This document shows, piece by piece, positions 21,261 to 29,666 of a stretch of DNA of 33,049 nucleotides (position 1 is the first letter of the stretch; every line of letters begins with the position of its first letter). Source of the DNA: Breznakibacter sp. (GTDB lineage: Bacteria > Bacteroidota > Bacteroidia > Bacteroidales > Marinilabiliaceae). Both the position numbers and the translations under genes were made by a program. Below the pieces are notes generated by a model. That model saw only the letters and a program-made list of their open reading frames with translations, made no database searches and was not told the DNA's origin. Location: contig JAGPHP010000010.1 in NCBI GenBank assembly GCA_018055415.1, positions 1 to 33,049 of the forward strand. Reading direction: 5' to 3'.

Positions 21261-22440
21261 TTTATCGTTTTATTTAGATATTGATTGTCATCAGGTTAAC
21301 CACGATGAGGAGTTGGTGTGTGGTGATGTGTTTTTAATGAAGCGAGTTAAAGAGGAGGGTCGTACAATCTTGATTCTCTCGGATGGTATGGGAAGTGGCG
21401 TTAAAGCGAATGTTTTAGCAACACTAACTGCCTCAATGGCATACAACTTTACGGTTGGCAATTACGATGTTCAGAAGACAGCCGAGATTATCATGAATAC
21501 TCTTCCTGTCTGTTCGGAACGTGGAGTGAGCTACTCAACATTCACAATCATTGATATTGACGACAATGGAGTTATTAAAATTGTGGAGTATGACAATCCC
21601 CATGTTTTAACCCTTCGTGGAGGTAAGATTCTTGATTTAAGATGGGAGAAATTTGCTCTGGAAGGAGAGAAAAACAGAGGAAAGATTTTGCGTACATGTA
21701 CTTTTCAAGCGGAGGTAGAGGATCGGATGCTGTTTTGGTCTGATGGAATCATGCAATCGGGTATTGGAACGGCCAATCAACCTTATGGTTGGGGGCAGCA
21801 GGGGGTTATTGACTTTGTGCTAAGGAGTGTAGGTGCAATTCCTGATATCTCTTCAACTCTTTTGGCGAAGAAAATAGTTAATATGGCCGTCATCAACGAT
21901 GGAGGAAAGCCTAAGGATGATAGTTCGTGTGGTGTGGTTTATTTTAGAGTGCCTCGATCGCTGCTTTTTATTAGCGGTCCACCTTTTACTGAAGATATGG
22001 ACGAGGAGTTTGCCGAAAGAGTTCGTAGATTTAAAGGGAAGCGTATTATTGCTGGAGGCACCACCTCCGAAATTATTGCGCGTGAACTTAATTACAAATT
22101 TAAAAAGGAGATGCTTGTATTGGATGTTAATCAGCCTCCTATTAGTCAGTTAGAGAGTATCGATCTTGTAACAGAGGGCATAATAACACTTGGATATGTT
22201 AGTCAGATTTTGGAGAGCTATAAAAGTGAAACCAAACTTGGTCGTAGTGGTGCCGAGCAAATCGTAAAGCTCTTTTTGGAGAGTGATGAAATTCTGTTTT
22301 TAGTTGGAACCTGTGTGAATCAGGCACATCAGGATCCTAATATGCCCATTGAGTTGGAGATAAGACGCAGTGTGATTAAACGAATTGCTAATTTGCTAGA
22401 GAGTAAATTTTTAAAAGAGGTGTCGCTCGAATTTATTTAG
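21244..22440 (+). CDS. SpoIIE-type PP2C serine/threonine phosphatase
   Basis: The protein is a soluble phosphatase of the SpoIIE/RsbU class, probably the output partner of the upstream PAS-hydrogenase sensor. Metal-binding motifs are visible: VCGDVFLM near residue 25, LSDGMGSGVKAN near residue 48, MLFWSDGI in the middle, and KDDSSCGVVYF. A second domain of about 160 residues (FISGPPFTEDMDEEFAER onward) accompanies this family and is of unknown function. The start is ATG 21244 or 21247; an upstream GTG at 21238 is less likely. The gene overlaps the end of the sensor gene, implying coupling. The coding frame is intact although the sensor is broken. Its stop abuts the stop of the convergent lipoprotein gene with no bases between. 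Confidence 0.85.
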   Translation: MMTKANLSFYLDIDCHQVNHDEELVCGDVFLMKRVKEEGRTILILSDGMGSGVKANVLATLTASMAYNFTVGNYDVQKTAEIIMNTLPVCSERGVSYSTFTIIDIDDNGVIKIVEYDNPHVLTLRGGKILDLRWEKFALEGEKNRGKILRTCTFQAEVEDRMLFWSDGIMQSGIGTANQPYGWGQQGVIDFVLRSVGAIPDISSTLLAKKIVNMAVINDGGKPKDDSSCGVVYFRVPRSLLFISGPPFTEDMDEEFAERVRRFKGKRIIAGGTTSEIIARELNYKFKKEMLVLDVNQPPISQLESIDLVTEGIITLGYVSQILESYKSETKLGRSGAEQIVKLFLESDEILFLVGTCVNQAHQDPNMPIELEIRRSVIKRIANLLESKFLKEVSLEFI

Positions 22441-23148
22441 CTATTGAGTAAGACTCCTCATTAAATCTTGCATCTCTTCTTGAGTAATTTTTTGGTAACC
22501 TTTTAACGGTTTAAAGAAAGAGTCTTCAATTTTTTCTTCACAAATATCAGAAGCCGTAAATGTATATCTTATTTTATTTACTGTAATGTCGAATTTAAGC
22601 ATTACTCCTGGTATTTCGTTAAATGGACCATTAGAGTTAGGATTTTTAATGTTAATGAGATTCGTGTAATAGATCTCAATGGGTGCTATTGCATCATCAT
22701 TGTCACTCAATAATGCTTTTTTGCATTTAATCCCACAAATTTCTTTTTCGAGTCCGTCAATAAGTGTTGTCTTTTTATTTTGAAGTTCGCTAAAAAGGAA
22801 ATTTCCATCTCTTGCAGGTGATGTTAAGCTGACTTTTTTATCTAGTACCCTCAAATAGGTTGTAATCGAGTCTTTTTTGTATGGTTTTACCACATCGAGT
22901 GAAAAGAAATTGAGAGGTCCTTTAATCTTCGTGTAGGTGCTATTCTCTTTGAATAGTATCACCATTTGAGATGGTATTACAGACGAGAACGATTGAGGAT
23001 TGACTTGAGGTGGAAAAGAGATGTCAAAAATGATTTTCCCTTCGCTAATTTTGTGTTGAATAATTGCCTCTTTTTTACATCCGCTAAATGAGAAAGCCAC
23101 TAGTAGCAGTGCTCCAAGCAAAAATGTAGTTATAGATCTGTTCATCAA
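22441..23148 (-). CDS. GLPGLI-like lipoprotein of unknown function
   Basis: The 235-residue product starts with a signal peptide ending FSFSGCKK, a clear lipoprotein signal (Cys at residue 24). The mature part opens with a beta-strand pattern (GKIIFDISFPP) and contains PIEIYYTN, then GPFNEIPGVMLKFDI. These resemble the EIWYT and GP-F-GLPGLILE landmarks of the Bacteroidota GLPGLI family, with IPGVML in place of LPGLIL. The C-terminus includes a charged segment with EEKIEDSFFKPLKGY. No enzyme motif is seen. It is convergent with the phosphatase gene and divergent from the rhomboid gene. The family link is an inference from short motifs. Confidence 0.65.
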   Translation of the reverse strand: MMNRSITTFLLGALLLVAFSFSGCKKEAIIQHKISEGKIIFDISFPPQVNPQSFSSVIPSQMVILFKENSTYTKIKGPLNFFSLDVVKPYKKDSITTYLRVLDKKVSLTSPARDGNFLFSELQNKKTTLIDGLEKEICGIKCKKALLSDNDDAIAPIEIYYTNLINIKNPNSNGPFNEIPGVMLKFDITVNKIRYTFTASDICEEKIEDSFFKPLKGYQKITQEEMQDLMRSLTQ

Positions 23149-23161
23149 CCGTTTTTTTTTG

Positions 23162-23193
23162 CAAAGTACGAAAACTTCATTATTTATTTACAA
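23162..23193 (-). promoter_or_regulatory. Possible promoter of the lipoprotein gene
   Basis: On the minus strand TTG (23191-23193) is followed after 21 bases by GTACTTTG (23162-23169), close to TAnnTTTG. It lies 13 bases before the ATG. The element is imperfect at its first positions. Confidence 0.4.
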
Positions 23194-23275
23194 ATTAAAA
23201 CACTTTTTTTGTTAATATCTTAGGTTCTGATCATTTACTTTGTTAATATTAAGAACTTTTAAAAAGCAATAGGGA

Positions 23276-24001
23276 ATGAAAAAGTTACTTGGAGATCATC
23301 TAAAGATAGAAGAGCGAAAGTTCTTCCATAGTTTAGTGTTTCCACTATTTATAGTGTTCATTCTTATGGTTGTAAAGCTGGTTGAGACGCTTGAAGGTAT
23401 TTCTCTGGTGCGCTTTGGGGTAAAGCCACTACTCGTTGAACGGATATGGACAATAATAACAGCTCCATTTATCCATGGTAATCTCGATCATTTATTGGGT
23501 AATTGTACGTCATTTTTGGTGCTTGGCAGCTCACTTTTTTACTTCTATAGTAAGGCTGCTTATCGAATTTTCTTTACAATCTGGATTTTGGCGGGAGTGG
23601 GACTATGGATTATAGGACGTAACTCTTATCATATTGGATTTAGCGGAATTATTTATGGATTAATTCTATTTTTAATTTTGGGGAGTATAATTAGAGGGAA
23701 TAAGGCTTTGGGTGCAGTGTCGTTCTTGGTGGTACTTTTTTATGGTAGTTTTATTTGGGGTATTTTGCCATTAGATGCTAATTTGCCTTATTCGTGGGAG
23801 GCGCACTTAGCTGGATCTTTAGCTGGCGTGATCGCCTCTATCTTTTTTCGAAATGTTAGTCCAAGTGGTTTGATTGTTGAGCCGAGGTATAGCTTTGAAG
23901 ATGAGGAGGATAGTGAGGTTGCTGAATCGGATAGATATTGGGAGGTCTCATTTGAAAAGTCTGAAGATGAAAGAGGTGAGCGGAGTGAGAGTATAAATTG
24001 A
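23276..24001 (+). CDS. Rhomboid family intramembrane serine protease
   Basis: Rhomboids cleave membrane proteins within or near the bilayer. The 241-residue product has about six hydrophobic segments between residues 18 and 202. The catalytic serine is Ser123 in the motif GFSGIIYGL and the catalytic histidine is His187 in WEAHLAGSLAG. The conserved HGNLDHLLGN loop (67-76) is also present. The C-terminal 35 residues are acidic and cytoplasmic. The start follows directly from the hydrophobic layout; no Shine-Dalgarno is evident. The substrate is unknown. Confidence 0.9.
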   Translation: MKKLLGDHLKIEERKFFHSLVFPLFIVFILMVVKLVETLEGISLVRFGVKPLLVERIWTIITAPFIHGNLDHLLGNCTSFLVLGSSLFYFYSKAAYRIFFTIWILAGVGLWIIGRNSYHIGFSGIIYGLILFLILGSIIRGNKALGAVSFLVVLFYGSFIWGILPLDANLPYSWEAHLAGSLAGVIASIFFRNVSPSGLIVEPRYSFEDEEDSEVAESDRYWEVSFEKSEDERGERSESIN

Positions 24002-24031
24002 TAAAATGTGTTATCTGCGCTACAAAATAAG

Positions 24032-24039
24032 TACCTTTG
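24032..24039 (+). promoter_or_regulatory. Promoter -7 element for the M48 protease gene
   Basis: TACCTTTG matches TAnnTTTG exactly and lies 50 bases before the ATG at 24089. The -33 region lacks an exact TTG. It may serve the M48-surE-lpxB-gldFG series. Confidence 0.45.
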
Positions 24040-24088
24040 AATCTTTAATTTTTTTATTTTGCGTAGTTAAATGGTAAAAATATAAGTT

Positions 24089-24904
24089 ATGAAATTGCAA
24101 ATTACGGTTTTTAAAATTGTAGCTCTAGTTGGGGTTGTTTTTCTTGTGCAAGCGTGTAGTACTGTGCCAATTACTGGAAGAAAACAGCTTAGCTTGGTTC
24201 CCGAATCGGATCTTGTAGCTATGGGAGTATCAAGTTACGGAGAGTTTTTAAAGGAGGCTAAGTTATCTACGAATGCCACACAAACCGCTTTGGTAAAAAA
24301 AGTGGGTAAGAATATTTCAGCTGCCGTTGATGCATTTTTGCGTGATAATGGAATGGGTGATAGAGTATCAAATTTTCAGTGGGAGTTTAACTTAGTTGAA
24401 AATGCCGAGATGAACGCCTGGTGCATGCCCGGAGGTAAGGTGGTGTTTTACACTGGAATCATGCCTGTTTGTAAGGATGAAGCTGGGATTGCGGTAGTAA
24501 TGGGACACGAGGTGGCTCATGCAGTTGCCCGACATGGAGCTGAACGTATGAGTCAAGAAATGGGAATTCAGTTAGGCGGTGCAACTCTTCAAGCAGCACT
24601 AGCTACTAAATCGCAAGAGACGCAATCCATTTTCATGTCTGCTTATGGTGTTTCAACACAACTTGGGGTGTTATTACCTTATTCGCGATCGCATGAAACC
24701 GAGGCCGATAAGTTAGGACTTGTATTTTTAGCGATGGCGGGTTATGATCCATCACAAGCAGTTGAATTTTGGAAGCGTATGTCGAGTATGAGTAGTGGTC
24801 AAAAACCTCCACAAATATTGAGCACTCACCCAGCAGATGCGACTAGAGTTGCCGATTTGCAAGCGTTTTTGCCCGAGGCCATGAAATATTATAAAAAGAG
24901 ATAA
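24089..24904 (+). CDS. M48 family zinc metalloprotease, lipoprotein (LoiP/YcaL-like)
   Basis: The product is a periplasmic metalloprotease, probably anchored in the outer membrane and acting in envelope protein quality control. The signal peptide ends FLVQAC, with Cys23 lipidated. The zinc motif is HEVAH (His140, Glu141, His144), and the third ligand is Glu203 in SHETEADKLG, followed by AMAGYDPSQA, all typical of the M48C group. The length of 271 residues is usual. It lacks the membrane helices of HtpX. The last base of its stop codon overlaps the first base of the surE start, so the two are translationally linked. Confidence 0.92.
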   Translation: MKLQITVFKIVALVGVVFLVQACSTVPITGRKQLSLVPESDLVAMGVSSYGEFLKEAKLSTNATQTALVKKVGKNISAAVDAFLRDNGMGDRVSNFQWEFNLVENAEMNAWCMPGGKVVFYTGIMPVCKDEAGIAVVMGHEVAHAVARHGAERMSQEMGIQLGGATLQAALATKSQETQSIFMSAYGVSTQLGVLLPYSRSHETEADKLGLVFLAMAGYDPSQAVEFWKRMSSMSSGQKPPQILSTHPADATRVADLQAFLPEAMKYYKKR

Positions 24905-25686
24905 TGAGTATCGAGATAAAAGAGAGACCCCTTATTTTGGTTACCAACGACGATGGTGTAACCTCTAAAGGGATTGCAGCGCTAATTAAAGCCATGGTTA
25001 CTTTTGGTGATGTAGTAGTCGTAGCTCCTAATCAGAGTCATTCGGGTATGTCACATGCATTAACTGTTAAGCATCCGCTTTATCTGCATACCGTAAAAGA
25101 GGAGGCGGGGTTATCTGTTTACAAAAGTAATGGAACGCCTGCCGATTGCATTAAGATTGGTCTTCATAAAATTCTGGAGCGCAAACCCGATTATGTTGTC
25201 TCGGGCATTAATCATGGTACGAATAGCAGTATAAGTTTGCACTATTCGGGTACTGTTGGAGGTGCTCGCGAGGGGGCAATAAATGGTATTCCAAGCATTG
25301 GATTTTCTCTTTTAGATTACGATTCAGAGGCAGATTTTGAAGTATCGCTAGAGTATTTAAAAGATATCTTTAGATGGTTTATGGGGGTTGAACATCGCGA
25401 AGGACTATTTTTTAATGTAAACATCCCTGTTGTTGAGATCAAAGGAGTTAAACTATGCCGTCAGGCACGTGGAAAGTGGAATGAGGATTTCATGGATAGA
25501 CGAGACCCGAACGGCAGACGCTATTTTTGGCTCATGGGAGAATTTGAAAATTTGGAGCCCGAGAGTACAGATACCGATGAATGGGCATTGAGTAATGGCT
25601 ATATATCCGTAGTGCCATGCAGTTTGGATAGCACCGATAGACGCTTTTTGAGCGATCCTAAGAGTTTAATTAATTTTCCCCAATAA
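24904..25686 (+). CDS. surE: 5'/3'-nucleotidase SurE
   Basis: SurE is a metal-dependent nucleoside monophosphate phosphatase linked to stationary-phase survival. The 260-residue product carries the metal-binding LVTNDDGVTSKG (residues 11-22), APNQSHSGMSHALT, NGTPADCIKIGL, SGINHGTNSS and YSGTVGGAREG motifs in order. The ATG overlaps the stop of the upstream M48 gene by one base. It is followed by a small membrane protein gene and lpxB, as is frequent in Bacteroidota. Confidence 0.95.
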   Translation: MSIEIKERPLILVTNDDGVTSKGIAALIKAMVTFGDVVVVAPNQSHSGMSHALTVKHPLYLHTVKEEAGLSVYKSNGTPADCIKIGLHKILERKPDYVVSGINHGTNSSISLHYSGTVGGAREGAINGIPSIGFSLLDYDSEADFEVSLEYLKDIFRWFMGVEHREGLFFNVNIPVVEIKGVKLCRQARGKWNEDFMDRRDPNGRRYFWLMGEFENLEPESTDTDEWALSNGYISVVPCSLDSTDRRFLSDPKSLINFPQ

Positions 25687-25692
25687 AGTGTT

Positions 25693-25989
25693 ATGAGCAG
25701 TAGATTGAACAATTTTTTTGTTGGACTCTCCGTTGGAGTTTTATTTCCTATTCTAGCATCCTTTTTATATTATATTTTTATGTATAAGGGAGGAAGCTCA
25801 TACTTAACTGTATTAATGCAACTGAATCAACTACATCTTTTTGGAATATTGCTCTCTGTTAGCGTGTTGCCAAATTTGCTAATAGCATACCTTGCCACAA
25901 GCTTTGAATATATTCAAACAGCAAGAGGAATTTTATATGCCACCGGATTTTACGTGGTAATAGCTACTATTTATCGATTTTTATTCTAG
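25693..25989 (+). CDS. Small integral membrane protein of unknown function
   Basis: I do not recognise a named family for this 98-residue product. Three hydrophobic segments can be seen, at about residues 8-30, 43-66 and 78-97, separated by short charged or polar loops. It is tightly packed, six bases after surE and six before lpxB, so it is almost certainly cotranslated with them. The position suggests a link to envelope biogenesis, but that is inference only. The coding potential is supported by the clean frame fit between two known genes. Confidence 0.75.
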   Translation: MSSRLNNFFVGLSVGVLFPILASFLYYIFMYKGGSSYLTVLMQLNQLHLFGILLSVSVLPNLLIAYLATSFEYIQTARGILYATGFYVVIATIYRFLF

Positions 25990-25995
25990 ATATCT

Positions 25996-27135
25996 GTGAA
26001 GTACTACATTATTGCGGGTGAGCCCTCGGGCGATTTGCACGCCTCAAACTTGATGCGAGAGATTCAACTTCTCGATCCACAAGCCGACTTCCGTTTTTGG
26101 GGTGGCGATTTGATGCAGGCTGTGGGTGGAACCATGGTGAAACACTATCGTGAACTGGCCTTTATGGGCGTTTTTGCGGTGGTTACCAACATCGGAACAA
26201 TCTTTAAAAATATTAAATTTTGTAAGGTCGATATTAAGGCTTTTGCCCCCGATGTGGTGATTTTTGTCGATTACCCGGGTTTTAATGTGCGCATTTCGGA
26301 GTTTACTAAAAAGGAGGGAATCACCTCATTTTACTATATCGCGCCTAAGGTGTGGGCTTGGAATACGGGTCGCGTGTATAACTTGAAACGTAATTTGGAT
26401 AAGATCTTTTCGATACTTCCGTTTGAGGTTACTTTTTTCAAGAAGTATGGCGTTGAAGTGGAGTATTCGGGCAATCCTGTGCTTGATGCTGTTGAAGCTC
26501 GCTTAAATAAAGAGGAGAGTTTTGATGGTTTTATCGTTCGAAATAACCTTGAAAACAAGCCTATTGTGGCGATGTTAGCAGGATCGAGACGCGAAGAACT
26601 AATGCGTATGTTGCCCGATATGTTGCTGATGGCGCCTAAATTTCCCGAGTATCAGTTTATAATAGCGGGAGCACCATCGTTTATAATGGACGACTATGAG
26701 CCTTATCTGAAAAACAGTGATGTAAAGGTGCTCTTTGGCGAAACCTATCAACTTTTGCAGCACTCAAAGGCGGCAATGGTAACCTCGGGTACAGCAACGC
26801 TTGAAACGGCTTTAATGAATACGCCTCAGGTGGTTTGTTACCGCATGTGGGGGGGCAAAACCACCGATTGGTTACTGCATAAGTTTATTCTAAAAGTTGA
26901 GTTTGTCTCTTTGGTAAACCTAATTTTAGATAGAGATGCGGTGCGAGAGTTGTTTCAAACCAAATTCACACTCGTAACACTTGAAAATGAACTTAACTTG
27001 CTATTAAATAGCGAAGAGAGACGACGCGAGGTGTTTGCCGATTATGCCGAACTCAGACAATTGATGGGTGAAGCAGGAACGAGCAAAATTACGGCTAACA
27101 AGATGGTTAATTATTTAAATACAAGTAAGAAATAG
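25996..27135 (+). CDS. lpxB: Lipid-A-disaccharide synthase LpxB
   Basis: LpxB joins UDP-2,3-diacylglucosamine and lipid X to form the lipid A disaccharide at the inner face of the cytoplasmic membrane. At 379 residues it is full length. The N-terminus YYIIAGEPSGDLHASNLM is the family signature, with VDYPGFNVRI, YYIAPKVWAW, AMLAGSRREEL and VTSGTATLETAL further along, a GT19 pattern. The start is a GTG, since no ATG lies upstream of the conserved segment. Codon use differs slightly from the ribosomal genes, with more GC-rich stretches. Confidence 0.96.
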   Translation: MKYYIIAGEPSGDLHASNLMREIQLLDPQADFRFWGGDLMQAVGGTMVKHYRELAFMGVFAVVTNIGTIFKNIKFCKVDIKAFAPDVVIFVDYPGFNVRISEFTKKEGITSFYYIAPKVWAWNTGRVYNLKRNLDKIFSILPFEVTFFKKYGVEVEYSGNPVLDAVEARLNKEESFDGFIVRNNLENKPIVAMLAGSRREELMRMLPDMLLMAPKFPEYQFIIAGAPSFIMDDYEPYLKNSDVKVLFGETYQLLQHSKAAMVTSGTATLETALMNTPQVVCYRMWGGKTTDWLLHKFILKVEFVSLVNLILDRDAVRELFQTKFTLVTLENELNLLLNSEERRREVFADYAELRQLMGEAGTSKITANKMVNYLNTSKK

Positions 27136-27136
27136 A

Positions 27137-27865
27137 ATGATTGCACTTTATAAAAAAGAGATTTCTCTATTTTTTAGCTCTTTAACGGGTTATTTGGTGG
27201 TAGGTTTTTTTGTGGTTACTTCGGGACTCTTTTTATGGGTTTTGCCAGGTCAGTTTAATCTTTTGCAGGGTGGATACTCTACTTTAGAGCCATTTTTTGC
27301 TTTGGCACCTTGGATCTATCTTTTTTTAGTCCCCGCTATTACTATGCGTTTTATTGCCGAAGAGCGACGAAATGGTACTTTGGAGATATTATTGACGCAG
27401 CCAATTTCGGAATTAGAGCTTATTGTGGCGAAATTCTTATCGGGGGTAACTTTGGTGGCTCTTAGCTTGTTGCCCGTAATATTCTACTATTACTCAGTCT
27501 ATCAGTTAGGTAATCCTATCGGAAATATTGATGTTGGTGCCACTTGGGGGTCGTTTATAGGACTTTTGTTGCTAACCGTTGTTTATGTTGCAATTGGGCT
27601 TTTTTCCTCGTCGTTAACAGATAATCAGGTTGTTGCGTTTGTGGTTTCTATTGCACTTTCGTTTCTGTTTTACAATGGTATTGCTCAAATCGGTGATATG
27701 CCATTATTTGATTCTGGTCAGCAAATATTCGAGTTTATGAGTATCGATTCGCACTATTCGGCACTGAGTAGAGGGGTGGTTGATGTGAGAGATGTTATAT
27801 ACTTCATTTCCCTAACCTCGTTGTTCTTGTATTTCTCAAAGTTGAATTTAAAAATTGGTCGCTAA
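27137..27865 (+). CDS. gldF: ABC transporter permease, GldF-like
   Basis: GldF is the membrane component of the Gld ABC transporter associated with gliding in some Bacteroidota and also kept in non-gliding relatives. The 242-residue product has about six membrane segments and the ABC-2 permease motif MRFIAEERRNGTLEILLTQPIS at residues 74-95. It begins one base after the lpxB stop and is followed 18 bases later by gldG. The ATPase gene gldA is not in the window; it is usually elsewhere in the genome. Confidence 0.88.
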   Translation: MIALYKKEISLFFSSLTGYLVVGFFVVTSGLFLWVLPGQFNLLQGGYSTLEPFFALAPWIYLFLVPAITMRFIAEERRNGTLEILLTQPISELELIVAKFLSGVTLVALSLLPVIFYYYSVYQLGNPIGNIDVGATWGSFIGLLLLTVVYVAIGLFSSSLTDNQVVAFVVSIALSFLFYNGIAQIGDMPLFDSGQQIFEFMSIDSHYSALSRGVVDVRDVIYFISLTSLFLYFSKLNLKIGR

Positions 27866-27883
27866 CTACAATCACAATATCTA

Positions 27884-29569
27884 ATGAAAATTAATTTTAT
27901 AAATGCAAAATTGAGTTCCATAGCCATTGCAATTATTGCTTTTGTAGGGATAAATTTGGTTGCCTCTTTTTTATATTTACGATACGATTTAACCTCTGAG
28001 AAGCGTTATACACTTTCGCGAAATACCAAAGAACTTTTACGCTCACTTGATAAATCGGTACGAATAGAGATCTATTTGGATGGGGAGCTCAATTCTGGAT
28101 TTCGATTATTGGCTAAGTCCACGCGAGAAATGGCCGATGAGATGGAGGTTTTGAGTGGCATTCATCTGCGTTATGAATTTATTGATGTGGCGAGTGTGAA
28201 GGATGAAGATAAGAAGCCGTTGCTGAAGATGTTATCCGAGCGCAAAATGGATCCGATTCCTGTTTTTGAAACACTTGAAGATGGCTCGAAAAAGCAGACA
28301 CAAGTATATCCTTATATGGTGATGAAAATGGGCGATAAGGAGTTGGTGGTGAATTTATTGGAGAATCTTCCAGGTTTGTCTGGAAGCGAAAATTTGAATA
28401 AATCGATTGAGGTTTTAGAGTTTAAGTTTACCGACGCTATTCGTCGTTTAAAGAGTGATGTAAAACCCAAAGTGGCTTTTTTAGAGGGACACGGCGAGTT
28501 AGATGAATATGATGTGATGGATGTTACCCATCAATTATCACAATATTATCAAGTTGAGCGTGGCTCTATACAGCAAGATGCTTCTGTTTTAAGCGATTAT
28601 AAGTGTGTAATTGTTGCTGCCCCAACCGCTCCTTTTTCTGAAAAAGATAAGTTCATACTTAATCAATATGTGATGAATGGGGGTTCGGTATTATGGTTGG
28701 TTGATGGTTTGGCGTTATCGCTCGATAGTTTGCAAGAGAGATCTACTAGTATTGGATTACCACTAGATTTAAATCTCGACGATATGCTGTTTAAATATGG
28801 GTTTCGGATAAATCGAGTGACCGTGCAAGATATTCAGTGTGCTATGATACCTGTAAATGTGGCAAAAATAGGTGAAGCGCCAAAGTTTGTACCAGCTCCG
28901 TGGATGTTTAATCCGCTGTTACTTCCCGCTCAAAATAGTCCTATCACTAAGAGTATTAATGTAGTTAAAGGGGAGTTTGTGAGCACCATTGATAGCGTAG
29001 GGGAGGACAATGGGTTGAAGCGCAAGGTTTTATTAGCCTCTTCGAGATTCTCTAAAATCTCGAAGCCTCCTGTTATGGTTTCGCTTTTTTCGGTAAACGA
29101 GAAGCCTAAGAAAGAGGAGTTTACCCATTCATTTTTGCCAGTAGCCATGGTTGCAGAGGGTGAGTTTCCATCTCTTTTTGAGTTCAGAGCCTCTCCGGTA
29201 GGAGTTTCTAATGTGCAAAAGGCCGTTTCGGTAGGTAAGAGTACGAAGATGATTTTGGTAGCCGACGGCGACTTGATCCGTAACGAGGTGCGCTTTAAAG
29301 AGTCAAATCCGCAAATCATTCCTTTGGGCTATGATGAGGTGAACCATCAAACCTATGGTAATAAGGACTTTATTGTAAATAGCGTTAACTATTTGGCCGA
29401 TGATGGCGGTTGGATGGCGCTTCGAAATCGAAGTAATGTGTTGCGATTACTTGATAAGGCCAAGGTGGCGGAGGATGCACTTTTTTACAAATTATTAAAT
29501 GTGGTAACTCCCCTTGTTTTACTCATATTGTTAGGAATTGGGTACAATTTTTACCGTAAGCGAGGTTAA
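27884..29569 (+). CDS. gldG: Gliding-associated ABC component GldG
   Basis: GldG is the second membrane-bound component that accompanies GldF. The 561-residue product has one N-terminal membrane helix (about residues 10-33), a large periplasmic region, and one C-terminal helix (about 538-557). The periplasmic part begins RYDLTSEKRYTLSRNTKELL, followed by FLEGHGELDEYDV and later a glutamine amidotransferase-like fold region with YVMNGGSVLWLVDG, typical of the family (PF09822). The following gene is dnaN, the usual neighbour in this phylum. Its substrate is unknown. Confidence 0.9.
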   Translation: MKINFINAKLSSIAIAIIAFVGINLVASFLYLRYDLTSEKRYTLSRNTKELLRSLDKSVRIEIYLDGELNSGFRLLAKSTREMADEMEVLSGIHLRYEFIDVASVKDEDKKPLLKMLSERKMDPIPVFETLEDGSKKQTQVYPYMVMKMGDKELVVNLLENLPGLSGSENLNKSIEVLEFKFTDAIRRLKSDVKPKVAFLEGHGELDEYDVMDVTHQLSQYYQVERGSIQQDASVLSDYKCVIVAAPTAPFSEKDKFILNQYVMNGGSVLWLVDGLALSLDSLQERSTSIGLPLDLNLDDMLFKYGFRINRVTVQDIQCAMIPVNVAKIGEAPKFVPAPWMFNPLLLPAQNSPITKSINVVKGEFVSTIDSVGEDNGLKRKVLLASSRFSKISKPPVMVSLFSVNEKPKKEEFTHSFLPVAMVAEGEFPSLFEFRASPVGVSNVQKAVSVGKSTKMILVADGDLIRNEVRFKESNPQIIPLGYDEVNHQTYGNKDFIVNSVNYLADDGGWMALRNRSNVLRLLDKAKVAEDALFYKLLNVVTPLVLLILLGIGYNFYRKRG

Positions 29570-29666
29570 AAATTAATTTTGGAACGATACAATGAATCGC
29601 TTTTTTGGTATCTTCGTTGTTCGCAAAAATAAAAATAAAGTAATACTATTATAAAACAGAAATAAC

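Noticed and set aside
27137-29569. Missing gldA ATPase as a sign of a broken transporter
   Set aside because: gldA is commonly unlinked from gldFG in Bacteroidota, so absence from this window means nothing.
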